A DNA stretch of 22,363 nucleotides from Scleroderma bovista (lineage: Eukaryota > Basidiomycota > Agaricomycetes > Boletales > Sclerodermataceae). The position numbers and the translations under genes were made by a program. Of this stretch, positions 1 to 8,657 are shown piece after piece (positions within the stretch are counted from its first letter, which is position 1; every line of letters starts with the position of its first letter). The stretch lies in contig JAYMGJ010000560.1 in NCBI GenBank assembly GCA_037178675.1, forward strand, positions 1 to 22,363, read 5' to 3'. The notes under the pieces were generated by a model. The model saw only the letters and a program-made list of their open reading frames with translations. It searched no databases and had not been told where the DNA came from.

Positions 1-241
1 ACCACCACCAGTCGAGGTGGATGACGAACTGGAGTTTGAAATCTCCAAGATCCTTGACTCCAAGGTTGACCATCGCCACAAATCATGCAAGTTACTCTAC
101 TCGGTACAATGGTCCAGTTATGAAGAAACCAACAAAGAAACCTGCTGGCTAGTTGCCATGGAACTAGGCAACACAACGGAACTCTTGGAAGACTACCATG
201 TCCTGTACCCGGACAAACCCAGACCACTCGCATCCATGTAA
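1..241 (+). pseudogene. C-terminal chromodomain fragment of a Ty3/gypsy polyprotein
   Basis: The frame is open from base 2 to the TAA at 239-241 and has no upstream part inside the window. After a short P-P-P-V-E-V linker it shows a chromodomain-like segment: EISKILDSK, then KLLYSVQWSSYEE with the aromatic W, then an acidic helix, ending in YPDKPRPLASM. A chromodomain next to a YP-x-KP-x-PL tail is what I recall at the end of Pol in agaricomycete gypsy elements of the same group as the gag remains at 7359-7925. In chromoviruses this domain follows integrase and is thought to steer integration to marked chromatin. The usual second aromatic W context (W-E-P) is altered to C-W-L, so it is divergent or decayed. 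Whether the rest of the element is intact lies outside the window. Confidence 0.75.
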
Positions 242-749
242 TAGTATTCCCACTCTCTGTTTTTCTTATCTGTTTCCCCTATCTATTTCACTCTGTCTCA
301 AGTATTATCACTCGCTCTCAGTTCCAGTCAACTTTTCTTTATAAAACAAAAGTAAAACTAATTTACAATTTCTATTTACAAGGAGTCTGGACTGGACCAA
401 TCACTCTGGCACGCCGCTGTCAGGATTCTCCTGCTCCTCTTGGAGCCCCAGTACCTCCTGTTTGACCTCCTCCGGGTCAACCTCCACCTTGCTATCCTCC
501 GACTCCTCATCTTCGTCCCAGGGCACCATGAAGAAATGGCACTCCTCAAGAAAAGTCTCGAGGCCAGTGCTCAGGTGGTCGTTGGACTGCGATACAGATC
601 GTGTCGAGTCTGCAATCTGGGCCATCTGCCTGGTCATTGCCTCCACTGTGGCTGTCAGCTTGTCCATCTGCTCCAGGAAGGCCCCGGAGTTGAGTTCAGA
701 CCTGGAGCTGGACGGACCCACCACCTCCTTGATCTCACCGTTGTCATGC

Positions 750-765
750 ACCAAACATGTTTGGT
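750..765. repeat. 16-bp perfect palindrome in TGT copy 1
   Basis: ACCAAACATGTTTGGT equals its own reverse complement. It is present unchanged in copy 2 (10810-10825) and with one changed centre base in copy 3 (7330-7345), always 8 bp from the element start. Confidence 0.9.
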
Positions 766-1363
766 ACTGTGGACATGGAGAAAGTTAGCCGATGAAACTA
801 ATGCGAAGAACGCACACCCAAGATCTGTTGAAAGATTGTCCCGACTTGAGGGATACAGACAGCCCTCGCTATCCATATCACGCAAAGTCAAGACTATCCT
901 TATGCAAAGAATGAATACAAGCTTGTCATAGCCATCTATCGCACAAGAATGACTATCCTGGAGCAAGAGATGAATGCCATCGTCTGGCAGTCATCCCTCG
1001 CACAAGAACCGCCAAGAAGCAGAAGAATCCAAGGATTGATGATCATTTCAGTATGAGAGAGGAATGCAACCTACTGCAGTCCAACTCCCATACCAGAACA
1101 ACCAAAGAAGCAGAAGAAACGAAGGAGAAATGAAGGAGAAAAGGAAGAATCATTTTTAGCGCCCAAATGTCAAATTTAGGCACCCAGTGCTGGCATTCCG
1201 ATATTTTGAATAGCTCCGCCACTTTTGAAGCTATCAATCATGTAACTATACCATCATGGGGCCTAGACCATGGTCTATCTGCCTGTCAAGTTCCGACGTA
1301 AATCTGTTCATTTCCCACGGAGATATTCCACCCGCAATCCAGACACCCACTTCATCACTCACT

Positions 1364-1753
1364 ATGGAGTCCGCATTTTCTCTGGAACATTTCTCTGCTA
1401 TTGCAGCAGACCTCAACTATGTCCTGCTCTTGGGACAGCCTCTCCCTGAGCTCCTGTGTACTGTCTGGTACATATCTTCCCAGCCTTCTCCCTCAGTCCC
1501 TCTCGTTCTTGGTCAGCGTGTTCTCCTTGTCAGTCCTGCGTCGCGCACATACTTTGGTCATCTCAAGTCTATCGTTAGACTTGAAAATTTATACCTGGTT
1601 GTCTCTGTGTCTCCTGAGTCCTCTGCATATGGTCCTTTCATCCCAGAGTCCTGTCACATCCATCTCGCTCTATCATTCATCTCGCTTCCCTGGACATGTC
1701 GAATCCACTACTTGCGATTCTCTTCCCTGCTATCCCGCAACAAACATGAATGA
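1364..1753 (+). CDS. Conserved small ORF of the TGT element (129 aa, unknown)
   Basis: Starts MESAFSLEHF and ends SLLSRNKHE. An upstream in-frame ATG at 1256 exists here and in copy 2 but not in copy 3, so the shared Met at 1364 is taken as start. No known domain was recognised; the product would be a Leu/Ser/Pro-rich protein with blocks such as AIAADL and LLVSPASR kept between copies. Comparing 116 codons with copy 3 there is no indel, and my hand count of differences by codon position is about 15 (first), 14 (second) and 37 (third). That is the pattern of a sequence once selected as protein. The same frame is open in copy 2 until the inserted LTR. After codon 116 the copies diverge, so the natural C-terminus or a splice site is uncertain. 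It could be a captured host exon or an element-encoded accessory protein. Confidence 0.45.
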   Translation: MESAFSLEHFSAIAADLNYVLLLGQPLPELLCTVWYISSQPSPSVPLVLGQRVLLVSPASRTYFGHLKSIVRLENLYLVVSVSPESSAYGPFIPESCHIHLALSFISLPWTCRIHYLRFSSLLSRNKHE

Positions 1754-2703
1754 AACAGTGCTCTAGAACCCTTCTTAGGAGCCCTAATAGAGTACAGAAC
1801 CTTCCCCTTACTGCTCAAGGGAAGACTGCACTTCGGGAGCACCAAATTTCGCGTTTTTGCTCTACAGAAGCTCAATCCAAGGGATTTGTGACACTCTGTG
1901 ACCAGCTGTGACTCTACTTGTCATTCCAGGCCCCCTGACACTACTCTTCTGGTCAGATCAATTCTTTTATTATCCCCCAGCCACTCCCATCAGTGGCACT
2001 GCTTCAGAAGCTCATCTCCAGTGCTGGCCTAAAGCTCCTATATTGCTGTTTATCAGATATATCTTGTATCTGATCATTTCTCTAGGCTCAAGCGCAGTCT
2101 AGCATCACTGTCCACTCTATCCCATCACTGTCCATCGCATTTTTGAAGCAGGAACTGTCCCCTTGCTTCCCTGTTGCTCCATCACTGCTGTTACACCCCT
2201 GTTGCCAATCTATCATCGCTCTTCAATCCCAGGACTCTTCCTAACCACTGTGGTAGGCTGAAGAGGAGTCAATACAATCCCCAGTCGCATTCCATCCCCA
2301 TCAGAAGCCCTTCCCTTCCCTCCTGCATCCTGCCTGAAGGCGTGCAGCACATCCCCCTGAGGAGATTAAATACCAGAAACGCAAAGGAAGACCACCACTC
2401 GCATATTGCTGTCATTTGGTGTTGGTTGTTGGTTGTTCTGACCTTCCCTCACTTAGGCGCACACCGTCATCAATGACAACCTTTGCCGTTTTCTTCTTCT
2501 TCTGCTTTTCACCACCTTGTGGTGACGTCGCTACTCCCTGCTCTTTTGCCTTACCCTTTCCCTTGTCCACTACCAGACCAGGACCCCCCACCTCTGGCCA
2601 CTCACACTTCTCCTTGAGGCCAGTGCACTTCATGCACACCCACTGTTTTGGCTTCTCCAGGTCACACTTGCACACCGTGCAATGCTTTGTGCAATGCACA
2701 CAT

Positions 2704-2757
2704 CTACAAAAGAAGTCAGCAAAACAAAAAGCAGAAATAAAATAAAATGAAACTTAC
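2704..2757 (-). other. Spliceosomal intron of the Cys-rich gene
   Basis: Minus-strand 54-bp intron with donor GTAAGTTT and acceptor TTTTGTAG, T-rich inside. Splicing joins GATGTCCG to ATGTGTGCATTGC, creating an Arg codon across the junction and bringing the Cys cluster into frame with exon 1. Confidence 0.8.
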
Positions 2758-3179
2758 CGGACATCTCCTACTGGACTTGCCTCTGGTTCCTCCCTTGCTC
2801 TCTTCCTTGATGCCTCCTGCGCCATTGCCTTTTGCTTGGTGGCTACCTCCACCACCCTCTGCTTGGCAGCCACCTCCACTGCCTTCCTCTGCTCTGACTC
2901 CACTCTCGCCTTGCGCTCTGCCTCTTCCCTTGCCTTGTGCTCCACCTCCTCACATACCAGCCTCTCCACCTCTTCCCGTCGCCGCTTCTCCTCCCTCTTC
3001 ACTTGTTTGTGTTGACGACGCTCCTTCACTTTGGCATCGAGAATGTCTGGCTCATCTTCGCTGCTGGACTGCAGTTCCAGTGTCAACACTTTTGTCCAGT
3101 CTTTGGCCTCGGCGGTAGGGGCAGTGGGGGTAATGGACTTGGCAGGTGCAGACATATTGTTAGAAGGCAGGAAACTGGG

Positions 3180-3319
3180 GCAAGAGCAAAAAACTGGTCT
3201 GATCTTTATAGATCCAAATTTCATACTCAGACATTCACTCCGGACTCCGCATTGTTTCTAGGCAACCACATGACAGCCTCATTAGGGCCTCATGGGTTTG
3301 GCCCCTAAAGGGGGGATAC
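3180..3319 (+). other. 3' internal end of an LTR-B retrotransposon with polypurine tract
   Basis: Immediately before the LTR at 3320 is AAAGGGGGGATA (3307-3318), the purine-rich plus-strand primer site expected at the 3' end of a gypsy internal region. The reading frame just upstream ends GPHGFGP and a TAA, which resembles a polyprotein tail followed by the tract. The left edge is not clear because the promoter side of the minus-strand Cys-rich gene begins at about 3155. This is a small remnant; no pol domain is left. Confidence 0.5.
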
Positions 3320-3958
3320 TGTTACGACCATGTCCAACTCCGGATCTTATCCAGTTACTCCGGTTGCATCACAGCCCTACAGCTCAACTCTGGTCACCTG
3401 TCCCTTACTCCGGTCACAGACGTGCAGATAACCTTCCACTAACTACGACCCTTGGTCTAGCCTGCATCCAGTCCTTACCACACTTGCCTGTCTACCCTGC
3501 CTTGATGTGAGTTCCCCGTGAACTCAATATATCCTAGACCTTGTAGCATTTTCACCAGATCTGATTTATTTTACCTGGACCTGACTTTATTTTCACTGGA
3601 CCTGACCTAATCCTAACTCTGGTCATCCCTTGTCCACTATTAGGTTGTTCACTTGTCACTGTATGTACTCAACCCTGGTTTCTACTTAGTATAAGTACCC
3701 TCTAGTTTACCTTGTACACCTCAGTCTGAAATCAACCATAGTCTCTACTCCAGTTATTGTCTGTCTCTGTCTCTGTCTCCAACTCCTCTTGACTGGAACC
3801 TATGCAAGGGATCAACGCTCGTTATCCTTAGTCGTTGAATCCAAATGGTCACCAACTCCGGCCAGACTAATCCCTTGTCCAGCCCTCTGCTCTCTTCCTT
3901 CATCTGTTTCCATCTGGACTTGACCAGACCTCTTACCGGAGTAGACCTGGACTTGACA
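3320..3958 (+). mobile_element. LTR-B copy 1 (3' LTR, CpG-decayed)
   Basis: Begins TGTTACGACCATG and ends GACTTGACA, about 639 bp, aligned along its length with the solo LTR at 4282-4923. A polypurine tract directly upstream marks it as a 3' LTR, not a solo one, and no matching 5-bp flanks are found. Compared with copy 2 it carries TG or CA at more than twenty sites where copy 2 has CG, which points to methylated-cytosine deamination. A TATA-like AGTATAAGTA occurs in the middle at about 3690. Its position 165 bp upstream of the start codon of the minus-strand Cys-rich gene means it could influence that promoter. Confidence 0.8.
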
Positions 3959-4276
3959 CACAGCTATCAAACCTCTCAGATGCAACATTGTGCACAATGA
4001 AACCCCTGATCAATGCTAACATGTCAATGCTGCAATGTACATGCCATACATCCACATTGTTGAAGTCACACGTGCACCCAGCGTAAACCGTTGACGAAGT
4101 GCACACAAGACTGTGACCCATATTAGTGTAGACTTAGTAATAGTCCTCTTTAGAGTAGATGTTACATGTCACACGTCATGTGTCACAGTCACACATCACA
4201 CTATTTGTTGTATATAAACTGTGTTCATTGCTTATATAATATAACAGCTCTTGACCAGCTACTGCTACCATCTCAG
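3959..4276. other. Non-coding stretch with a TATA-type promoter
   Basis: No convincing gene. Short repeats of ACATGTCACACGTCATGTGTCAC type occur at about 4162-4200. They are followed by TATATAAA at 4211-4218 on the plus strand, which could start transcription towards the gag remains downstream. After removal of the solo LTR at 4282-4923 this stretch joins 4924-5275 without a gap. Confidence 0.35.
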
Positions 4277-4281
4277 GTTGT

Positions 4282-4923
4282 TGTTACGACCATGCCCAAC
4301 TCCGGGTCCTATCCGGTCACTCCGGTCGCTTCGCAGCTTTACAGCTGAACTCTGGTCGCCCACCAATTACTCCGGTCGCGCTCACGCAGATAACCTTCCG
4401 TTAAGCACGACCCTTGGTCTATGCTCTATTCGTTCGTTACCACACCTCGCCGTCAACCCTGCTTGGTCGTGAGTTCTCCGTGTACTTGTTATATCTCCTG
4501 CCTTGTGTTATTTTCACCGGACCTGATTTATTTTACCCGGACCTGACTTTATTTTCATCGGACCTGACCTAGTACTTTCTCCGGTTGTCCCTTGTCCGCT
4601 ATTAGGCCGTTTACTTGTCACCGTATATACTCGCCCCTAGTTTGCACTTAGTATAAGTACTCTGTAGATTATCCTGTACTCCTCAGTCTGAAATCAACCA
4701 TAGTCTCTACTCCTGATCTCGCCCGTCTCCGTCTCTGTCTCCGTCTCCCCTTCTTGACCGGAACCTACGCAAGGGATCAACGCTCGTTATCCTTAGTCGT
4801 TGAATCCAAGCGGTCACCAACTCCGGCCGGACTAATCTCTCGTCCAGCCCTCTGCCCTCTTCCTTCGTCCGCTTCTGTCCGGACTTGACCGGACCCCCTA
4901 CCGGAGTAGACCCGGACTTGACA
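4282..4923 (+). mobile_element. Solo LTR-B (642 bp) with perfect TSD
   Basis: Starts TGTTACGACCATG and ends CGGACTTGACA. It is flanked by the direct 5-bp duplication GTTGT at 4277-4281 and 4924-4928, so it integrated as a full element and then lost its interior and one LTR by LTR-LTR recombination. CT-rich runs (CTCCGTCTCC type) and the 24-bp stretch from 4609 ending in CGTATATACTC are shared with LTR-C near 21905, showing one superfamily. Confidence 0.9.
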
Positions 4924-5089
4924 GTTGTGCACTCCACCGAACAGGTGAGTTGGAGTAGCAGTTCCTCTACATATATAGGTATTGCTTCAACAGGTTATGA
5001 GCCCTGTGAGCACACTGTGTGCAGCAATGCACCAGACAGCACTCCAGCTCCCTGAGCATCGCTTTAACTAGCTCAATGCTGTGGACCAC

Positions 5090-5218
5090 AGTGAGCTCCT
5101 AGCTGAGCCCCTGCACAGCCACAAGGTGAAGTTGGTTGACGACTTGCGCCAGACAGTGAGCTCCTAGTTGAGCACCTGTATTGCCCCAGGTGAAGTTCAT
5201 TGATGACTTGTGCCAATC
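5090..5218 (+). repeat. Two degenerate 65-bp tandem repeats
   Basis: Unit 1 (5090-5154) and unit 2 (5155-5218) both begin AGTGAGCTCCTAG, pass through AAG/AGGTGAAGTT and end in GACTTG(C/T)GCCA. A partial third unit (ATTGACAACTTGCGC) lies at 5231-5245. They lie just ahead of the probable gag start. Confidence 0.6.
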
Positions 5219-5838
5219 ATGGCGAACATCATTGACAACTTGCGCATGACCTAGTCTGGCGGGTTGCTCACTGGTGAAGGTGTTGTGAGTCAAAGTGAGG
5301 ATTTGGGTCAGAGTAATAACCCAAACACAACACCAACAAAGGACTACGAAAATGTGCAAGTGGTGGTTTACCTCCGTGGTGTCCAGAGAGGATGTGCTGA
5401 GGAGGGGGGAAGGGGATCTACACCAACAGGGTGATGCAGACGGTGATGCAGGATACTCCTGGGGTACAGGAGTAATAGAAGACGAAGGGGATAGGGGTCT
5501 GGACTCTTCCTAAAGCCTAGGAAGTGTCAAAGCAGGGATTGGGTAGACTGAGACTGAAACAGCGATACTACACCTAGAGATTGGTGCAGCAAGGGGACAA
5601 GGGGGCTCCTGACATCCAGAAGCAATGAGAGATGAAGGATTGACTGGCTAGACTCCGATTGAGCCTAGAGAAACACTTGGACTTGAATAGACTGAATAAA
5701 CTTGAGATATCAGAGCCTTTAGACCTTCATTGAAGCCTACAAGACTCAAAGAACTGAGGGGATACTGACTGAGAGAGTCTGAGAGAGGGATAATTTCATG
5801 CAATTGGATCTTTTTTTTCACTGAGCTGAGCCCAGGGG

Positions 5839-5846
5839 TTTAAATA
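5839..5846 (-). promoter_or_regulatory. TATA-like box inside TGT copy 3
   Basis: The minus strand reads TATTTAAA, followed downstream by CT-rich sequence with repeated CTCTCAGA. It could drive transcription out through the 3' half of the element. The position is not shared with copy 1, so functional value is unproven. Confidence 0.3.
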
Positions 5847-5879
5847 CATGGGGGGGCACAGCATTAAAGTACAAAAAAA

Positions 5880-6115
5880 GAAGGGAGTAAGCAGAATTTG
5901 TCAATGATTGGTAATGGATTGGTAAGAGCTTTGTAAGGGGTTTGTAAGCGATCAGTAAGCAAGGGATAAGCAGGAATGAGTAAGCATAGGGAGCACGAAT
6001 AAGCTGCTGAGTAAAGGAATGAGTAAGCTGCATGACAAGATTGATTGGTAAGGGAGTGAGTCATCAGCTGAGTAATACTGATGACAAGAGAGCATCAGTA
6101 AGCAAGGGATGAGTC
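5880..6115 (-). repeat. Cluster of GAGTAAGC / TTACTCA short motifs
   Basis: Plus-strand variants of GAGTAAGC, GGTAAG, GGGATAAGC and GAATGAGTAAGC recur about a dozen times in 236 bp. On the minus strand, the sense strand of the element, they read GCTTACTC, with two TGACTCA matches. They lie within 300 bp upstream of the minus-strand TATA box. This arrangement resembles an enhancer-like array in an LTR U3. The stretch is absent from copy 1. Confidence 0.5.
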
Positions 6116-6446
6116 ACTGCACAGCAAAAGGAGTCATTGATGCACAGCCTAAGAAGTTTGATGGGGGGCTGTGTACCATCAGGAATTTGATGGGACAACA
6201 ATGGGGAAGATCTGAGATAAACAGGGGGATTGATCTGAGACAAAACAGCCACAAGAAGGGTACCAGGGGTCCAGAGGTCTTTTGGGGGGTCAGCATACAC
6301 TAAGGTATAGTGCATGTGTTCTAGCGCCACTGTAGCGCAACCATGGGCTCCCTTGATGAGCTCTCTTCTGGGAAAGAACAAGAGAGGGTTCTTCTTCCTA
6401 ATAGCACTATAAAGTGGGGGCATTACTGTCATGGTGCTGGGGGACG

Positions 6447-6821
6447 TCATCTGAAAGTAGGGAAGTGGATAGAGTACTGAATTTGATGCATCCAGAGAAG
6501 CGAGACGAACGACAGAGGAAGATGGACATGGCAAGTATCTGGGAGGAAGGGACCATAGGCTGAGGGCTCAGGGGACACAGAGACAACCAGAGAAGACTTC
6601 TCAAGCTTGACAATAGACCTAAGATGACCAAAGTACATCCTTGACGCAGGACTGACGAGGAGAACGTGCTGACTGAGAATGAGAGGGACTGAGGGAGCAG
6701 GCTGGGAAGATATGTGCCAGGCAGTGCATGGGAACTCTTGGAGAGGCTGTCCTAAGATCAGGACATAGTGGAGATCTGCAGCAATAGCAGAGAAATGATC
6801 CAGAGAAAATACAGACTCCAT
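6447..6821 (-). CDS. Conserved small ORF in TGT copy 3 (124 aa, unknown)
   Basis: Starts MESVFSLDHF and stays in register with the copy 1 ORF for 116 codons without an indel. About 70 percent of residues are identical, with shared blocks AIAADL, GQPL, SSQP and LLVSPASR. The frame ends in HFPTFR with TGA. The sequence CTTTCAG just before that stop could be an intron acceptor, and another frame downstream on the same strand (about 6534-6250) stays open, so the real 3' structure may be spliced. No recognised domain. Confidence 0.4.
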   Translation of the reverse strand: MESVFSLDHFSAIAADLHYVLILGQPLQEFPCTAWHISSQPAPSVPLILSQHVLLVSPASRMYFGHLRSIVKLEKSSLVVSVSPEPSAYGPFLPDTCHVHLPLSFVSLLWMHQIQYSIHFPTFR

Positions 6822-7925
6822 AGTGAGTGATGAAGTGAATGTCTGGATTGCGGGGGGAATATCTCCATGGGAAATGAACAGATTTGCATCAGAACTTGAC
6901 AGGCAGATAGACCACGTTCTAGGCTCTCTGACAGTATAGTCATGTGCCTGATAGCTTCAGAAACGATTGAGCTATTCAAAATATCGGAATGCTGGCACTG
7001 GGCGCCTAAAAATGACATTTGGGTGCTAAAAATCATTTCTTCTCTTTCTCCTTCGTTGCTCCATCAATTCTTCGGCTTCTTTGATCGTTCTGGTATGGGA
7101 GTTGGACTGCAGATGTGTGCATTCCTTTCTCATACCACAATTAATGTTATTCCTTCAGTTTCTTCTGCTTCTTGGTGGTTCTCATGCGATAGATGACTGT
7201 CTGCATTGGCATTCATCTCTCACATCAGGATAGTCTTCTTGTGTGATAGATGGCTACGATGAGGGTCCGTCGTGCTTATCCTTTGCATAAGGATCATTCA
7301 ATATAGGTGTTATCTTCCATGTTCACTGTACCAAACCTGTTTGGTGCGTGACACTGGTCTAGTCATTTTCAATAACCTCTCCATCGCTATTGACAGACTT
7401 GCGTGATCTTCGCACTCATCTGATTCTTTGTCTCACACCAAGGTGCACGAGCCCGACACCTTCAACAGGACTGATCCAAAGAAGTTGTGCACATTGCTAG
7501 TCCAGTGCGAGCTCAACTTCCAGGACCGACTGAAGGTCTTTCGCACTGACCGAACCAAGGTCACTTTCACACAGTCCTATCTGAAGGGAATGGCTCTCAA
7601 ATGGTTCGAGCCAGACCTACTCGGTGCTGGAGACCCCCACAACCATCCGATCTGGATGACTGATTGGGAAGAGTTCATTATCGAACTCCAAACAACCTTT
7701 GGTCCCCACGACCCTGTTGCCAAAACCAAGCATCAGCTCGGCCACCTCCACATGAAGGAAAACCATTGTGCCAATTGATACATGGTTGACTTCAACCGTA
7801 TCGTGTCCCAGGTTTGGGGCTATGGCAATGGCGCCCTGCATCATCACTTCTATACAGGTCTCCCCAACCGAATCAAGGACAAGATAAGCCACATCGGTAA
7901 ACCGCGCACTCTGAACAGTCTCTGC

Positions 7926-8657
7926 GTCACCTATATGGCACCACTTATGTCACCTGTTAGTAACGTGACTGTACCACTGTCCCTTCACTAATCAGAGAGA
8001 AAGACCTACTACAGCCACTTCAGCAATTACTGCAGCACTCAGGAGTGACTTCAGCTGGGGGGGAAACAAGTCCTAATTAGATTACCAGATAATGTAGATA
8101 AGTGTAGATAAGGTTATGGTTATGTCAGCATCAGCCCGGACCAGACAGTTATTCTGGTCGTGCCCTCATTGTTTCCCACAACGTCAAATGCCCTTTGCTC
8201 ATCGTCCTGCACAGTGAGCACACAACTTCGTCAATTATCACTCATTTCTCATGCGCTTTTTTTTTGTTCTTTCACTGTACTGAATTACCATGCTATCTAA
8301 GTAGTTGTCCTGCAGTGATTAGTGATAAATAGTGTAGTAACTGAAACCTAGATGCGTGGCAATTATCAGAACAACGTTCCGACCACTTCCGGTTGATCAA
8401 CACGTGATGTTTCGACGTGTCACGTTGCCATTTCATTTCTGTAATATTAATTTGTTGACCAGGCTGTGCAAATCACCACATAGCAGCTTACTAAGCTCCC
8501 CATCACCTCCCTGTTTGCATGCTGTCTTCCCTGTTATCCTCCCGCTGTCCTCCCCGCTGTCCTCCTGTCCTCCTCATTGTCTTTGTTACTTCTCTCTGCT
8601 TCTCACCCCATCGATGAACTGCCCTTCAATCCATGAATTGACCAGTTTAAGCGCGAT
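7926..8657. other. Unassigned stretch, CT-rich promoter-like end
   Basis: No gene supported. A purine run CTGGGGGGGAAACA at about 8056 is reminiscent of a polypurine tract, but no LTR start follows. From about 8490 to 8600 the plus strand is strongly pyrimidine-rich (TCCCCGCTGTCCTCC repeats), the kind of CT block often seen just upstream of fungal start codons, and a small spliced locus begins at 8658. Confidence 0.35.

Larger units (their letters stand above)
742..2462 (+). mobile_element. TGT element copy 1 (unclassified repeat, 1721 bp)
   Basis: Repeat starting TGTCATGCACC and ending near TTAGGCGCAC, flanked by a 5-bp duplication ACCGT (737-741 and 2463-2467). Boundaries are set by the host gene: removing exactly this stretch plus one duplication restores the exon 2 frame. 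The same sequence recurs at 10802-11623 plus 21018-21140 (same strand, few differences) and inverted at 5276-7353 (more diverged). A 16-bp palindrome sits 8 bp from the start. A short conserved open frame lies at 1364-1753. No RT, integrase or transposase motif and no long terminal inverted repeat was seen. The TG start and 5-bp duplication would suit a very long solo LTR or a non-autonomous LTR derivative, but the end is not CA, so the class is open. Confidence 0.7.
401..3155 (-). pseudogene. Cys-rich, coiled-coil host gene split by a TGT element
   Basis: Exon 1 is 3155-2758 (start MSAPAKSIT). The intron is 2757-2704 (54 bp, GTAAGT to TTGTAG). Exon 2 is 2703-2463 and continues at 736-401 after an inserted repeat (742-2462) flanked by the duplication ACCGT. 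Taking out the insert and one duplication leaves 975 coding bases in one frame, 324 codons plus TGA at 401. The N-terminal third is a long charged helix rich in E, K and R (probable coiled coil). Directly after the intron comes a Cys cluster, CVHCTKHCTVCKC, then CMKC and a further C before EWPEVGG, a probable zinc-binding module. A Lys-rich linker, a second predicted helix (EQMDKLTATVEAMTRQM) and an acidic tail follow. In the present allele translation would run into the insert and stop at 2412. I recall similar uncharacterised proteins in Boletales but cannot name a function. Both halves lack stops or frameshifts, so the break looks recent. Confidence 0.72.
5276..7353 (-). mobile_element. TGT element copy 3 (inverted, about 2.08 kb)
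   Basis: Read on the minus strand it starts TGTCACGCACCAAAC at 7353 and runs to about 5276. The flanks carry CTGGT at 5271-5275 and 7354-7358, a probable 5-bp target duplication. Its first 900 bp align with copies 1 and 2 (palindrome, the GCGCCCAAATGTCA area, the short ORF). Further on only blocks align, for example TTTCTCTAGGCTCAA and a GTTGGTGTTG stretch near the end. It is about 350 bp longer than copy 1, largely through an extra GAGTAAG-rich stretch at 5880-6115. The far end is less certain than the start. Confidence 0.6.
5219..7925 (+). pseudogene. Decayed gypsy gag split by TGT copy 3
   Basis: The main part is 7359-7925. After I-D-R-L-A and a stop at 7411 it reads KVHEPDTFNRTDPKKL, then LVQCELNFQDRLKVF, KVTFTQSYLKGMALKWFEP, LQTTFGPHDPVAK and GLPNRIKDKISHIGKPRTL. 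This is the capsid (Retrotrans_gag) region of a common agaricomycete gypsy group. Disabling changes include TGA at 7776 where an arginine or lysine codon is expected, and loss of homology after about 7925. No zinc knuckle, protease or RT follows. A short open stretch MANIIDNLRMT at 5219-5251, a TAG, then SGGLLTG joins in frame to the main part when the TGT element and one CTGGT duplication are removed; this upstream link is tentative. Confidence 0.7.

Noticed and set aside
440..966. Several long overlapping open frames on both strands over the 401-754 exon
   Set aside because: They overlap the minus-strand exon, lack splice or start context, and disappear at the TGT element boundary at 742.
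3320..4923. The two LTR-B copies as the LTR pair of one short element
   Set aside because: The second copy has its own perfect GTTGT duplication and the first has a polypurine tract on its left, so they are separate insertions.
4209..5080. Gene start after the TATA box at 4211
   Set aside because: No ATG-led frame of useful length follows before the repeats at 5090, even after removing the solo LTR.
8056..8075. Purine run as a polypurine tract of a gypsy element
   Set aside because: No LTR-like TG start or second LTR follows, and no pol sequence lies upstream.
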